From the NCBI RefSeq assembly GCF_025447595.1, contig NZ_JAOEJU010000009.1, positions 124,001 through 188,000 on the forward strand: a stretch of DNA of 64,000 bases. The letters run 5' to 3'. The stretch's first letter is position 1; each line of letters opens with the position of its first letter. The notes under the pieces are model-generated. The model was given only the letters and a program-made list of their open reading frames with translations. It ran no database searches and had not been told where the DNA came from. The position numbers and the translations under genes are program-made. Source of the DNA: Pseudomonas koreensis. GTDB lineage: Bacteria; Pseudomonadota; Gammaproteobacteria; Pseudomonadales; Pseudomonadaceae. This document shows positions 9,124 to 16,638 of the stretch, piece after piece.

Positions 9124-10302
9124 TTACTTGGACAGAAACCGCATCCCTTCTTCCAGCCCGCGCAACGTCAACGGATACATCTGATCCTCGATCAAATCCC
9201 GCACGATATTGGTCGACGAGGTGTAGCCCCAGGTGTCCTTCGGGTACGGATTGATCCAGATGAGCTTCTTGTACTTCTCCATGAAGCGCTGCATCCACAC
9301 ATAACCCGGCTCTTCGTTCCAGTGCTCGACGCTGCCGCCGGCCTGGGTGATTTCATAGGGCGCCATCGCCGCGTCACCGATGAAGATCACTTTGTAGTCG
9401 GCGCCATACTTGTGCAGCAGATCCTGGGTCGATGTGCGCTCGGAAGTGCGGCGCATGTTGTTCTTCCACACCGACTCATAAATGAAGTTGTGGAAGTAGA
9501 AGTACTCCAGATGCTTGAACTCGGTCTTGCAGGCCGAGAACAGTTCCTCGCAGATCTTCACGTGGGCGTCCATCGAGCCGCCGATGTCGAACAGCAGCAA
9601 CAGCTTCACCGTGTTGCGCCGTTCCGGGCGCATCTGGATATTCAGCAGACCGGCATCCTTGGCGGTGTGGTCGATGGTGCCGTCGATGTCCAGCTCTTCC
9701 GCCGCGCCCTGGCGGGCGAATTTGCGCAGGCGGCGCAGGGCGACCTTGATGTTGCGGGTGCCCAGTTCCACGGAGTCGTCGAGGTTCTTGTACTCGCGCT
9801 GATCCCAGACTTTCACCGCTTTGCCCTGGCGCTTGCCGGCATCGCCGACCCGGATGCCTTCCGGGTTGAAGCCGCCGGAGCCGAACGGGCTGGTGCCGCC
9901 GGTGCCGATCCACTTGTTGCCGCCGGCGTGGCGTTCCTTCTGTTCTTCCAGACGTTTCTTGAACTCTTCGATCAGCTTGTCCAGACCGCCGAGGGACTGG
10001 ATCTGCGCGCGTTCCTCGTCGCTCAGCGAGCGCTCGAATTCCTTACGCAGCCAGTCTTCGGGAATCAGCGCCTGCAAGTGATCGTCGAGCTTTTCCAGGC
10101 CATTGAAGTAGGCGCCGAACGCACGATCGAACTTGTCGAAATGCCGTTCGTCCTTCACCAGAATCGCCCGAGACAAGTAGTAAAACTCGTCCATGTCGGC
10201 GAAGGTCACGCGCTGTTTCAGCGCGTTGATCAGGTCGAGCAGCTCGCGCACCGACACCGGCACCTTGGCTGCGCGCATTTCATTGAACAGGTTGAGCAAC
10301 AT
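9124..10302 (-). CDS. VWA-domain protein (CoxE-like), partner of a MoxR ATPase
   Basis: This 392-residue cytoplasmic protein has an N-terminal helical CoxE-like region (1-130), a Gly-rich linker (residues 128-150) and a von Willebrand A domain from about residue 232. The metal-site (MIDAS) motif reads D239-I-G-G-S243-M, i.e. DxGxS instead of the usual DxSxS. It follows the MoxR gene by 12 bases on the same strand. MoxR/VWA pairs generally act as chaperone-like assembly or metal-insertion machines; the client here is not evident from neighbours. Confidence 0.9.
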   Translation of the reverse strand: MLLNLFNEMRAAKVPVSVRELLDLINALKQRVTFADMDEFYYLSRAILVKDERHFDKFDRAFGAYFNGLEKLDDHLQALIPEDWLRKEFERSLSDEERAQIQSLGGLDKLIEEFKKRLEEQKERHAGGNKWIGTGGTSPFGSGGFNPEGIRVGDAGKRQGKAVKVWDQREYKNLDDSVELGTRNIKVALRRLRKFARQGAAEELDIDGTIDHTAKDAGLLNIQMRPERRNTVKLLLLFDIGGSMDAHVKICEELFSACKTEFKHLEYFYFHNFIYESVWKNNMRRTSERTSTQDLLHKYGADYKVIFIGDAAMAPYEITQAGGSVEHWNEEPGYVWMQRFMEKYKKLIWINPYPKDTWGYTSSTNIVRDLIEDQMYPLTLRGLEEGMRFLSK

Positions 10303-10314
10303 GGCGTCAGCCTC

Positions 10315-11160
10315 TTAGCGGGTGCCGCGACGGCTCATGAACGCCAGGCGCTCAAGCAGTTGCACGTCCTGTTCGTTCTTCACCAGCGCACCGGCCAGCG
10401 GCGGGATGGCTTTGGTCGGATCGCGCTCGCGCAGCACGGCTTCGCCGATGTTGTCGGCCATCAGCAGTTTCAGCCAGTCGACCAGCTCGGAGGTCGAAGG
10501 CTTCTTCTTCAGGCCCGGCACCTTGCGCACGTCGAAGAACACGTCCAGCGCTTCGCTGACCAGATCCTTCTTGATGTCCGGGTAGTGGACATCGACAATT
10601 TTCTGCAGGGTGGTGCGGTCGGGGAAGGCGATGTAGTGGAAGAAGCAGCGGCGCAGGAAGGCGTCCGGCAGCTCTTTCTCGTTGTTGGAGGTAATGATGA
10701 TGATCGGACGCTTCTTGGCCTTGATGGTCTCGTCGATCTCGTAAACGTAGAACTCCATCTTGTCGAGTTCTTGCAGCAAGTCGTTGGGGAACTCGATGTC
10801 GGCCTTGTCGATTTCGTCGATCAGCAGAATGACGCGCTCTTCGGACTCGAACGCTTCCCAGAGCTTGCCCTTCTTCAGGTAGTTGCGCACGTCGTGGACT
10901 TTTTCATTGCCCAGTTGCGAGTCGCGCAGACGGCTGACCGCATCGTACTCGTACAGACCCTGGTGGGCCTTGGTGGTGGACTTGATGTGCCAGGTGATCA
11001 GCTTGGCGCCGAACGATTCGGCCAGTTGCTCGGCGAGCATGGTCTTGCCGGTGCCCGGTTCGCCCTTGACCAGCAGCGGCCGCTCCAGGGTGATGGCGGC
11101 GTTGACCGCCAGCTTCAGGTCATCGGTGGCGACGTAGGCCTGGGTGCCTTCGAACTTCAT
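10315..11160 (-). CDS. MoxR-family AAA+ ATPase
   Basis: The 281-residue protein has Walker A GEPGTGKT (residues 33-40), Walker B VILLIDEIDKAD (from 110), sensor-1-like IITSNNEKELPDAFLRRC (about 155-172) and a C-terminal lid. It is expected to remodel a client together with the downstream VWA protein (12-base gap, same strand). The start at 11160 has AGGA upstream. Its promoter would lie in the 200-base gap shared with the divergent DUF4160 gene. Confidence 0.93.
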   Translation of the reverse strand: MKFEGTQAYVATDDLKLAVNAAITLERPLLVKGEPGTGKTMLAEQLAESFGAKLITWHIKSTTKAHQGLYEYDAVSRLRDSQLGNEKVHDVRNYLKKGKLWEAFESEERVILLIDEIDKADIEFPNDLLQELDKMEFYVYEIDETIKAKKRPIIIITSNNEKELPDAFLRRCFFHYIAFPDRTTLQKIVDVHYPDIKKDLVSEALDVFFDVRKVPGLKKKPSTSELVDWLKLLMADNIGEAVLRERDPTKAIPPLAGALVKNEQDVQLLERLAFMSRRGTR

Positions 11161-11360
11161 CTGCTAATCCTCGAACGGTAACGCCGACCTGAACGGGCAG
11201 GGCGGGGGCGAAATAATCGGATGCCCGACTATAACGCGCAGCCCGGTCGACTGTGAACGCAGACGGCTTATTCAGTCTCTGAATGGGGCGTCACATGTTG
11301 ACTCGGTTTCGGCACGAGGCCAGTATTCAGGTATCGCCGATTTGGCGATAGTCTTCGGGC

Positions 11361-11591
11361 ATGACTACCAAATACCGATTTCGCGAAAAATACCGCATTC
11401 AGTTGCGCGAGAAGGATCACCCGCCACCCCATGTTCACCTGACCGGTGGTGGAGTGGATGTGATGCTGAGCCTGGAAACCGTCGAGGTCATGATGGGCAA
11501 GGCACCGCCACTGATCGTCAAGGAAGCGTTGGCGTGGGTTTCGGCTCATCAGACGCAATTGCTGGAGGACTGGAAACGATGTTACCCATGA
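11361..11591 (+). CDS. DUF4160-family small protein
   Basis: The 76-residue protein contains the DUF4160 core: YRIQLREKDHPPPHVHLTGG, a short beta segment and a C-terminal helix. The histidines in DHPPPHVH could be catalytic or metal-binding. No biochemical role is established as far as I know. Its stop lies 13 bases inside the next gene, a strong sign of translational coupling to the DUF2442/HTH protein. Such DUF4160-DUF2442 pairs recur in bacteria and have a toxin-antitoxin-like architecture, but that is inference. Confidence 0.85.
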   Translation: MTTKYRFREKYRIQLREKDHPPPHVHLTGGGVDVMLSLETVEVMMGKAPPLIVKEALAWVSAHQTQLLEDWKRCYP

Positions 11592-12079
11592 AGCGGCCAC
11601 GGTTGGCCGCAGTGCAGGCTGTTGGCGATGCTTGCCTGTCGCTGACCTTTATTGATGGCCAACGGCTGAACCTGGATTTGAGCCGCGATCTGCAAACCTA
11701 TCCGGGGCTGGCTCCGCTACTGGACGCTGAAGTGTTCGCAACCGCTGAATTGGGTGACGACGGCTGGAGCGTGGAATGGCTGGAACCGGATATCCAGATT
11801 GGTGCCGATACCTTGTACCGGGACGGGCTCGCGCAAAATGCGCCCGACGAAAACACACGGATTTTCATGGATTGGCGCGCTCGCACCGGTTTACCGTTGA
11901 ATGAGGCGGCCGAAGCGTTGGGTGTCAGCGCCCGCAGCATCAGTCGCTACAGTAATGGTCGGGAAGCGGTGCCGCGATCATTGGCCCTGGCCTGTCTGGG
12001 TTGGGATTCGTTGCAGGAGAAGCCTGCACTGATCGCGGCAGAAGATACCGGGCGCTACATCGTCAACCGTAAAACTTAG
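11579..12079 (+). CDS. DUF2442 protein with C-terminal helix-turn-helix
   Basis: The 166-residue protein has an N-terminal DUF2442 domain (about residues 5-85: RLAAVQAVGDACLSLTFIDG and following) and a C-terminal Xre-like HTH (LNEAAEALGVSARSISRYSNG, about 107-127). The ATG at 11579 has GGAGG 10 bases upstream inside the DUF4160 gene; an ATG at 11588 is less well placed. It may be the DNA-binding or antitoxin-like partner of the small DUF4160 protein. Its stop overlaps the convergent DUF748 gene by 4 bases. Confidence 0.85.
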   Translation: MLPMKRPRLAAVQAVGDACLSLTFIDGQRLNLDLSRDLQTYPGLAPLLDAEVFATAELGDDGWSVEWLEPDIQIGADTLYRDGLAQNAPDENTRIFMDWRARTGLPLNEAAEALGVSARSISRYSNGREAVPRSLALACLGWDSLQEKPALIAAEDTGRYIVNRKT

Positions 12080-13152
12080 CCCGCATCCGGCTTCGGCCGT
12101 TCATACCGGGCATTGAAGGCCTGGATGAATCCATTGCGCAAAATCTGCAAAAACGCTTCGAACGCGCTGATATCTTTCTGGTGCACGCTGCCGCTGAGTT
12201 CGACCCGGGTGGCGAACTGGTTCTTGCCCTGGTTTTTCAGCATGGTTTCGGTGCCGCCGACGAGTGCTTCCCAGATCGAGCGGAAGATGCCCTTGTTCTT
12301 GTTCTCGACATCCTGCTGCCAGTTGAACACGTCGACGTCGCGCAGCAGCGGTTTGATGTAGCCCTTGAGCTGGCCCTTGGTCGCGGCGGCTTCGATGACC
12401 ACGTCGCCGTGGCCGGCGTTGAAGTCGAACTTGCCATAGGCCGAGGCGAAGTCGTTCATGCGCTTGAGTTCGATGTCCCGAGCCCGCAGGCGAAATTCGA
12501 AGTCTTCGAAGTTGCTCAGCGGGTCGAAGGTGGCGCTGGTTTCCAGCGGCGCATGGCCTAGCAGCAGGGCCTTGCCTTCGAAACGGGCGTCGCGTTTGCC
12601 CTTGGTGTCGACCACGTTGGTCAGGTTGTAGATGCTGGCGTCGACGTTGGTCGCATTCATGTTCACCGGTGGTTTTGAGTTGAAGTTGCGAAAGCTGATG
12701 CGACCATCGTTGATCTGAACCTCATCAAGGGTGATCGGCAGCAGCTTGCCCAGTTGAGTGCGCCAGTCGGTGCCCTGGCCGGTCTGGGAATTCTGCTTGT
12801 TGGCTCCCCCATCGACGAAGTTCACCTGCGGTTTGAAGAACTTCACCTGCGCCACCACTGCATGGTCGTACCACAGCGAATGCCAGCTGACGGACAGGTC
12901 GATCAGCGGCGCATCGACGAACGGCACCGGCACCTTGCCGTCGACCTTGACGATTTTCAGGCCGTTGATCTTGTAGGCCCCGCGCCAGAGCGCCAGATCC
13001 ACGTCGGTGATCTGGCCGCGGTAGTCGCCCATGTTGGCCAGTTTGTCATTCAGATAGTCACGCACGAGGTAGGGCAGGGCGATGTGCAGGGCGACCAGCA
13101 ACACCACAACAGTGGCGAGAATCCACAACGGCCAGCGGTAGCGACGCTTCAT
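12076..13152 (-). CDS. DUF748-type (AsmA-like) envelope protein
   Basis: The 358-residue protein has a basic N-terminus and one transmembrane helix (residues 7-27, WPLWILATVVVLLVALHIAL), followed by a long periplasmic beta-rich region. The segments DYLNDKLANMGDYRGQITDVDLALWRG and VNFVDGG fit DUF748/AsmA-like proteins linked to envelope lipid or protein transport. The start at 13152 is chosen because the helix follows at once; upstream codons read like non-coding sequence. It is convergent with the DUF2442 gene (4-base overlap) and divergent from cysK. Confidence 0.8.
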   Translation of the reverse strand: MKRRYRWPLWILATVVVLLVALHIALPYLVRDYLNDKLANMGDYRGQITDVDLALWRGAYKINGLKIVKVDGKVPVPFVDAPLIDLSVSWHSLWYDHAVVAQVKFFKPQVNFVDGGANKQNSQTGQGTDWRTQLGKLLPITLDEVQINDGRISFRNFNSKPPVNMNATNVDASIYNLTNVVDTKGKRDARFEGKALLLGHAPLETSATFDPLSNFEDFEFRLRARDIELKRMNDFASAYGKFDFNAGHGDVVIEAAATKGQLKGYIKPLLRDVDVFNWQQDVENKNKGIFRSIWEALVGGTETMLKNQGKNQFATRVELSGSVHQKDISAFEAFLQILRNGFIQAFNARYERPKPDAG

Positions 13153-13280
13153 GGCAGCAAATTCCGAACGGTGTAAAGCGATTGACTGCCGCCTGCCGCA
13201 GACGTTCGACCCGACTGGACTGACAGGGGCAACAGGCTTACCTTGGAGAGCTGAATTCAACGCTGTACAAGGACCCAGCC

Positions 13281-14255
13281 ATGAGCCGCATTTTTGCTGA
13301 CAACGCCCACTCCATCGGTAACACACCGCTGGTTCAGATCAACCGCATCGCGCCACGCGGCGTAACCATTCTGGCCAAGATCGAAGGTCGCAATCCGGGC
13401 TATTCGGTCAAGTGTCGCATCGGCGCGAACATGATCTGGGATGCCGAAAGCAGCGGCAAACTCAAGCCGGGCATGACCATCGTCGAGCCGACCTCCGGCA
13501 ATACCGGCATCGGTCTGGCATTTGTCGCTGCCGCTCGCGGTTACAAATTGCTGCTGACCATGCCGGCCTCGATGAGCATCGAGCGACGCAAGGTGCTCAA
13601 GGCGCTGGGCGCCGAACTGGTGCTGACCGAGCCGGCCAAGGGCATGAAGGGCGCGATCGAAAAGGCCGCGGAGATCGTCGCCAGCGATGCGGGCAAATAT
13701 TTCATGCCGGCCCAGTTCGATAACCCGGCCAACCCGGCCATCCACGAAAAAACCACCGGCCCGGAAATCTGGAACGATACCGATGGCGCCATCGATGTGC
13801 TGGTGGCTGGCGTCGGCACCGGCGGAACCATTACCGGTGTGTCGCGGTATATCAAGAATACGGCGGGCAAACCGATTCTGTCGGTGGCGGTGGAGCCGGT
13901 GTCCTCGCCGGTGATTACCCAGGCGCTGGCAGGCGAAGAGATCAAGCCGAGCCCGCACAAGATTCAGGGCATCGGCGCCGGTTTTGTGCCGAAGAACCTG
14001 GATCTGTCGATGGTTGACCGGGTCGAGCTGGTGACGGATGACGAGTCCAAGGCCATGGCCCTGCGACTGATGCAGGAAGAAGGGATTCTGTGCGGGATTT
14101 CCTGTGGCGCGGCCATGTCGGTGGCGGTGCGCCTGGCGGAAACCCCGGAAATGCAGGGCAAGACCATTGTCGTGGTGCTGCCGGACTCCGGTGAGCGTTA
14201 CCTGTCGAGCATGCTGTTCAGCGATCTGTTCACCGATCAGGAGAACCAGCAGTAA
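13281..14255 (+). CDS. cysK: Cysteine synthase A (O-acetylserine sulfhydrylase)
   Basis: This PLP enzyme makes cysteine from O-acetylserine and sulfide. It has 324 residues, the normal length. The PLP lysine is Lys44 in [15 protein letters not shown]. The substrate loop TSGNTG is at 71-76, and the PLP phosphate-binding GTGGT loop is in [11 protein letters not shown] (about 175-185). AAGGA lies 7-8 bases before the ATG. Neighbours are unrelated, so it is probably a single-gene unit. Confidence 0.96.
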   Translation: MSRIFADNAHSIGNTPLVQINRIAPRGVTILAKIEGRNPGYSVKCRIGANMIWDAESSGKLKPGMTIVEPTSGNTGIGLAFVAAARGYKLLLTMPASMSIERRKVLKALGAELVLTEPAKGMKGAIEKAAEIVASDAGKYFMPAQFDNPANPAIHEKTTGPEIWNDTDGAIDVLVAGVGTGGTITGVSRYIKNTAGKPILSVAVEPVSSPVITQALAGEEIKPSPHKIQGIGAGFVPKNLDLSMVDRVELVTDDESKAMALRLMQEEGILCGISCGAAMSVAVRLAETPEMQGKTIVVVLPDSGERYLSSMLFSDLFTDQENQQ

Positions 14256-14296
14256 GTGGCGCGTTGATTCAGGTCAGCCAAGGTTCAGGATTGTTA

Positions 14297-14330
14297 TGTT
14301 AAGAAGTGCTTTGTTGCGCAATTCTTAACA
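14297..14330. promoter_or_regulatory. Inverted repeat tgttaagaa / ttcttaaca between cysK and lpxO
   Basis: Perfect 9-bp arms at 14297-14305 and 14322-14330 are separated by 16 bases. There is no T-run after either arm, so it is not a clear intrinsic terminator. It could be a protein-binding site for lpxO or a weak transcription end for cysK. Confidence 0.45.
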
Positions 14331-14442
14331 CTGAATCTTGGGTCGGGCGGGTTTTTCCCGGAGCCGGTAGTGTTTATCATGGCCGGCCGCCATGTCGGGT
14401 AAATGACATTGCGCAGTGTTGTCTTTTTTCAAGGAGTTGTTG

Positions 14443-15381
14443 ATGACCTTTCCGTTAGCCGCCAAGGTGTCGGTGTTGCTGCTGTTCGTGGGCAGCATCC
14501 TCTACGTGCATTTGCGCGGCAAGGCGCGTTTGCCGGTGCTGCGTCAGTTCGTCAACCATTCGGCGCTGTTCGCGCCCTACAACGCTTTGATGTACCTGTT
14601 CTCCGGTGTGCCATCCAAACCCTATCTGGATCGCAGCAAATTCCCGGAGCTGGACGTGCTCCGCGATAACTGGGAAACCATCCGCGACGAAGCCATGCAC
14701 CTGTTCGACGAGGGCTACATCCGCGCCGCCGAGAAGAACAACGACGCCGGTTTCGGCTCGTTCTTCAAGAAGGGCTGGAAGCGTTTCTACCTCAAGTGGT
14801 ACGACAAACCGCTGCCATCGGCCGAAGCCCTGTGCCCGAAAACCGTGGCGCTGGTCAGTGCCATCCCCAATGTCAAAGGCGCGATGTTCGCGTTGTTGCC
14901 GGGCGGTAGTCATTTGAACCCGCACCGTGATCCGTTCGCCGGTTCCCTGCGTTATCACCTTGGTCTGTCGACGCCGAACTCCGACGATTGCCGGATTTTC
15001 GTCGACGGTCAGGTCTACGCCTGGCGCGACGGTGAAGACGTGATGTTCGACGAAACCTACGTGCACTGGGTCAAGAACGAAACCGACAAGACCCGCGTCA
15101 TCCTGTTCTGCGACATCGAGCGCCCGCTGAGCAATCGTCTGATGACCCGCATCAACCGCTTCATCAGCGCCTGGCTGGGTCGCGCCACTGCACCGCAGAA
15201 CCTCGACGACGAACGTGTTGGCGGGATCAACCAGGCTTATGCCTGGACCAAGAATTTCAGCGACAAGTTCAGCGGTGTGGTCAAACAGTGGAAACGCCGC
15301 AATCCGAAGGCCTACCGTGTGATGCGGCCCGTGCTGGCGGTGGCGGTGTTGACGTTGCTGGGGTATTGGCTGTTTGGTTGA
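14443..15381 (+). CDS. lpxO: Lipid A hydroxylase (aspartyl/asparaginyl beta-hydroxylase family)
   Basis: LpxO is an Fe(II)/2-oxoglutarate enzyme that 2-hydroxylates lipid A acyl chains at the inner membrane. The 312-residue protein has an N-terminal membrane helix (8-22) and a C-terminal one (about 294-311). The iron ligands are visible as H161-x-D163 in NPHRDPF and a distal His near 208 (YVHWV). The ATG at 14443 has AAGGAG 6 bases upstream. A strong hairpin terminator follows at 15396. Confidence 0.92.
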   Translation: MTFPLAAKVSVLLLFVGSILYVHLRGKARLPVLRQFVNHSALFAPYNALMYLFSGVPSKPYLDRSKFPELDVLRDNWETIRDEAMHLFDEGYIRAAEKNNDAGFGSFFKKGWKRFYLKWYDKPLPSAEALCPKTVALVSAIPNVKGAMFALLPGGSHLNPHRDPFAGSLRYHLGLSTPNSDDCRIFVDGQVYAWRDGEDVMFDETYVHWVKNETDKTRVILFCDIERPLSNRLMTRINRFISAWLGRATAPQNLDDERVGGINQAYAWTKNFSDKFSGVVKQWKRRNPKAYRVMRPVLAVAVLTLLGYWLFG

Positions 15382-15395
15382 GGCTGGATGCAGAA

Positions 15396-15427
15396 ACAAA
15401 AAACCGCTCCTTGTGAGCGGTTTTTTT
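15396..15427. terminator. Bidirectional intrinsic terminator
   Basis: The stem accgctc/gagcggt is flanked by A-rich and T-rich tracts (aaaaaccgctccttgtgagc then tttttt). It ends lpxO on the plus strand and overlaps the stop of the small minus-strand gene, serving both. Confidence 0.9.
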
Positions 15428-15605
15428 ATGCGGGGAAGGTAAAGGATGCGCCGGCGAGAACACCTCCCGGCTCTTCCGCTGCTGGATTAGCCAATGCCTC
15501 TCTGATTCGGAATAACTCCTTTTCAGATAATTCTCCAGCAGAGCGCTTTCCTTTGGCTCTGGTCAATTTGGCGCCTGGCGCTTTGTTCTCAGCGACAGCT
15601 TTCAT
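15426..15605 (-). CDS. Small protein of unknown function downstream of acetyltransferase
   Basis: The predicted product has 59 residues and is Ala/Lys-rich and basic in its first half (KAPGAKLTRAKGKRSAGEL), then has an acidic helix (SEKELFRIREALA). The start at 15605 has GGAG 7 bases upstream; an in-frame ATG at 15626 is possible. It is second in a two-gene minus-strand unit behind an acetyltransferase and ends in a shared terminator. It is not recognised as a known antitoxin family; a partner role is inference. Confidence 0.55.
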   Translation of the reverse strand: MKAVAENKAPGAKLTRAKGKRSAGELSEKELFRIREALANPAAEEPGGVLAGASFTFPA

Positions 15606-15653
15606 GGCGTCTCCGGCGTTGATCATTTAATGAACAGTGATCCGATACTAGAC

Positions 15654-16187
15654 TTAGTCGATGGGCTTCACAAGACGACCTTCCGAGTCGAACTCAAACC
15701 CCAGTTGCCGATAAAGCGGTATTACTGCGGGAACAGGCTCCTGAATTTCGATTTGCTTGCTGCCTACGATTCGCGCGAAGTGCGTCACAGCGGTCAAGGC
15801 AAATGTTGCGATTCGGCTCTTGAGTGGGTGATCGTTTCCCGGCCTTCCTTCCAGGCGCACGATTTTTACTCTCAATCGGCTCTGGTTCGGGTTAGCAAAG
15901 CAGAGTCCGCATAACTCATGATCAAACCAGATTGCTAAATCGAATCCCAGTGGTTCTCTCGCCTTCCACCTGACAACTTCCTGCCAGGAAAAATGAGGGT
16001 CCATCCATTGCTCATAGGCATTCAGTGCCAAAGTGTCGATGGCTTCGAAACGAACTCTGGAGTGGTCGACGTCTACGATTCCTTTTTGCTCCAGGTCTTC
16101 CTGCAGTTTTGCGAAAGTGATGCCCGCGTACTTCCTGGCTTGCGATTTATACAACTGATACCGCAGATTATTCCGTTCCCTTGGCAT
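15654..16187 (-). CDS. GNAT-like N-acetyltransferase
   Basis: The 177-residue protein ends in a GNAT-like segment: FALTAVTHFARIVGSKQIEIQEPV, then PLYRQLGFEFD (about 157-167), typical of the acetyl-CoA fold's last strands. The acyl-CoA loop (R/Q-x-x-G-x-G/A) is degenerate, so catalytic competence is uncertain. Base composition is lower in G+C than the flanking genes. No clear Shine-Dalgarno precedes the ATG at 16187. It is the first gene of a two-gene unit with the 59-residue protein. It could be a stand-alone transferase or part of a toxin-like pair. Confidence 0.7.
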   Translation of the reverse strand: MPRERNNLRYQLYKSQARKYAGITFAKLQEDLEQKGIVDVDHSRVRFEAIDTLALNAYEQWMDPHFSWQEVVRWKAREPLGFDLAIWFDHELCGLCFANPNQSRLRVKIVRLEGRPGNDHPLKSRIATFALTAVTHFARIVGSKQIEIQEPVPAVIPLYRQLGFEFDSEGRLVKPID

Positions 16188-16290
16188 ATGAACTCGCGCA
16201 TTCCATGTCCCCCATCAATGGTCGTTGCAATTGCCAACGAGCCTATGCGCCTGCCACCAGCCTGTCGCTACTGGCCCTTTGTCCAAGTCG

Positions 16291-16319
16291 TTGCAATCCA
16301 TGTCGCGGGCTGGTTATAG
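16291..16319 (+). promoter_or_regulatory. Probable sigma-70 promoter for the leader ORF/DMT carrier transcript
   Basis: The -35 element TTGCAA (16291-16296) and the -10 element TTATAG (16314-16319) are spaced by 17 bases. Transcription would start near 16326. Immediately after comes a perfect hairpin, gtgagtc-gcat-gactcac (16329-16346), at the 5' end of the RNA. This separates the downstream unit from the divergent acetyltransferase. Confidence 0.65.
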
Positions 16320-16377
16320 TCGGCGCTCGTGAGTCGCATGACTCACCTTTCAACCCTTCAAAAAAAGATCAGCCCAG

Positions 16378-16542
16378 ATGCCTGCATCCCCCATCAACGC
16401 GGTAGTCGATTCAGCGGTCAACGCTGGCGTTGTGCCGTGCGGGAATCAGCAGCCTGTGCAGATCAGTCATTACCCTCCACCTGTCAGTAGCACGCCGGTG
16501 TGCGCAGTCGTATCACCGCCGGGCGTTGGTGTTTCGGGCTGA
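16378..16542 (+). CDS. Proline-rich leader peptide ORF (54 codons)
   Basis: The ORF starts MPASPINAVVDSAVNAG and contains a Tyr-Pro-Pro-Pro run at about residues 33-36 and a later Ser-Pro-Pro. Pro-Pro-Pro is a known ribosome-stalling sequence relieved by EF-P. The ORF lies between a good promoter and the DMT carrier gene (96 bases from its stop to the carrier ATG). The codons for the proline run contain an exact complement of the carrier's ribosome binding region. I infer a regulatory leader rather than a functional protein. No strong Shine-Dalgarno is visible before its ATG. Confidence 0.6.
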   Translation: MPASPINAVVDSAVNAGVVPCGNQQPVQISHYPPPVSSTPVCAVVSPPGVGVSG

Positions 16543-16633
16543 TCAGCGTTTTCTGCTGACCCCTGTGCCCGCCTGAAAAAACCTACTGAATTTCAGCTTC
16601 GGCTGAGTTGGCTATTTGCCTGACTACAGGTGG
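16477..16633 (+). promoter_or_regulatory. Candidate anti-Shine-Dalgarno pairing and hairpins controlling the DMT carrier
   Basis: CCACCTGT at 16477-16484, inside the proline codons of the leader ORF, is the exact complement of ACAGGTGG at 16626-16633, the ribosome binding region of the gene at 16639. Nearby GTAG (16487) and CTAC (16623) could extend the helix around a bulge. Between them lie gctgatcagc (16538-16547) and a UUCG-loop hairpin, tcagcttcggctga (about 16592-16605). A ribosome on the leader ORF would prevent the long-range pairing. Confidence 0.5.
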
Positions 16634-16638
16634 TATTC

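Noticed and set aside
9322..11181. A 619-codon plus-strand open frame opposite the MoxR/VWA genes
   Set aside because: It lies exactly antisense to two well-recognised genes, has no recognisable domain and reflects the codon bias of GC-rich genes.
13153..13326. 58-codon N-terminal extension of the DUF748 protein
   Set aside because: It would precede the membrane helix with unrelated Cys-rich sequence and cross the cysK promoter.
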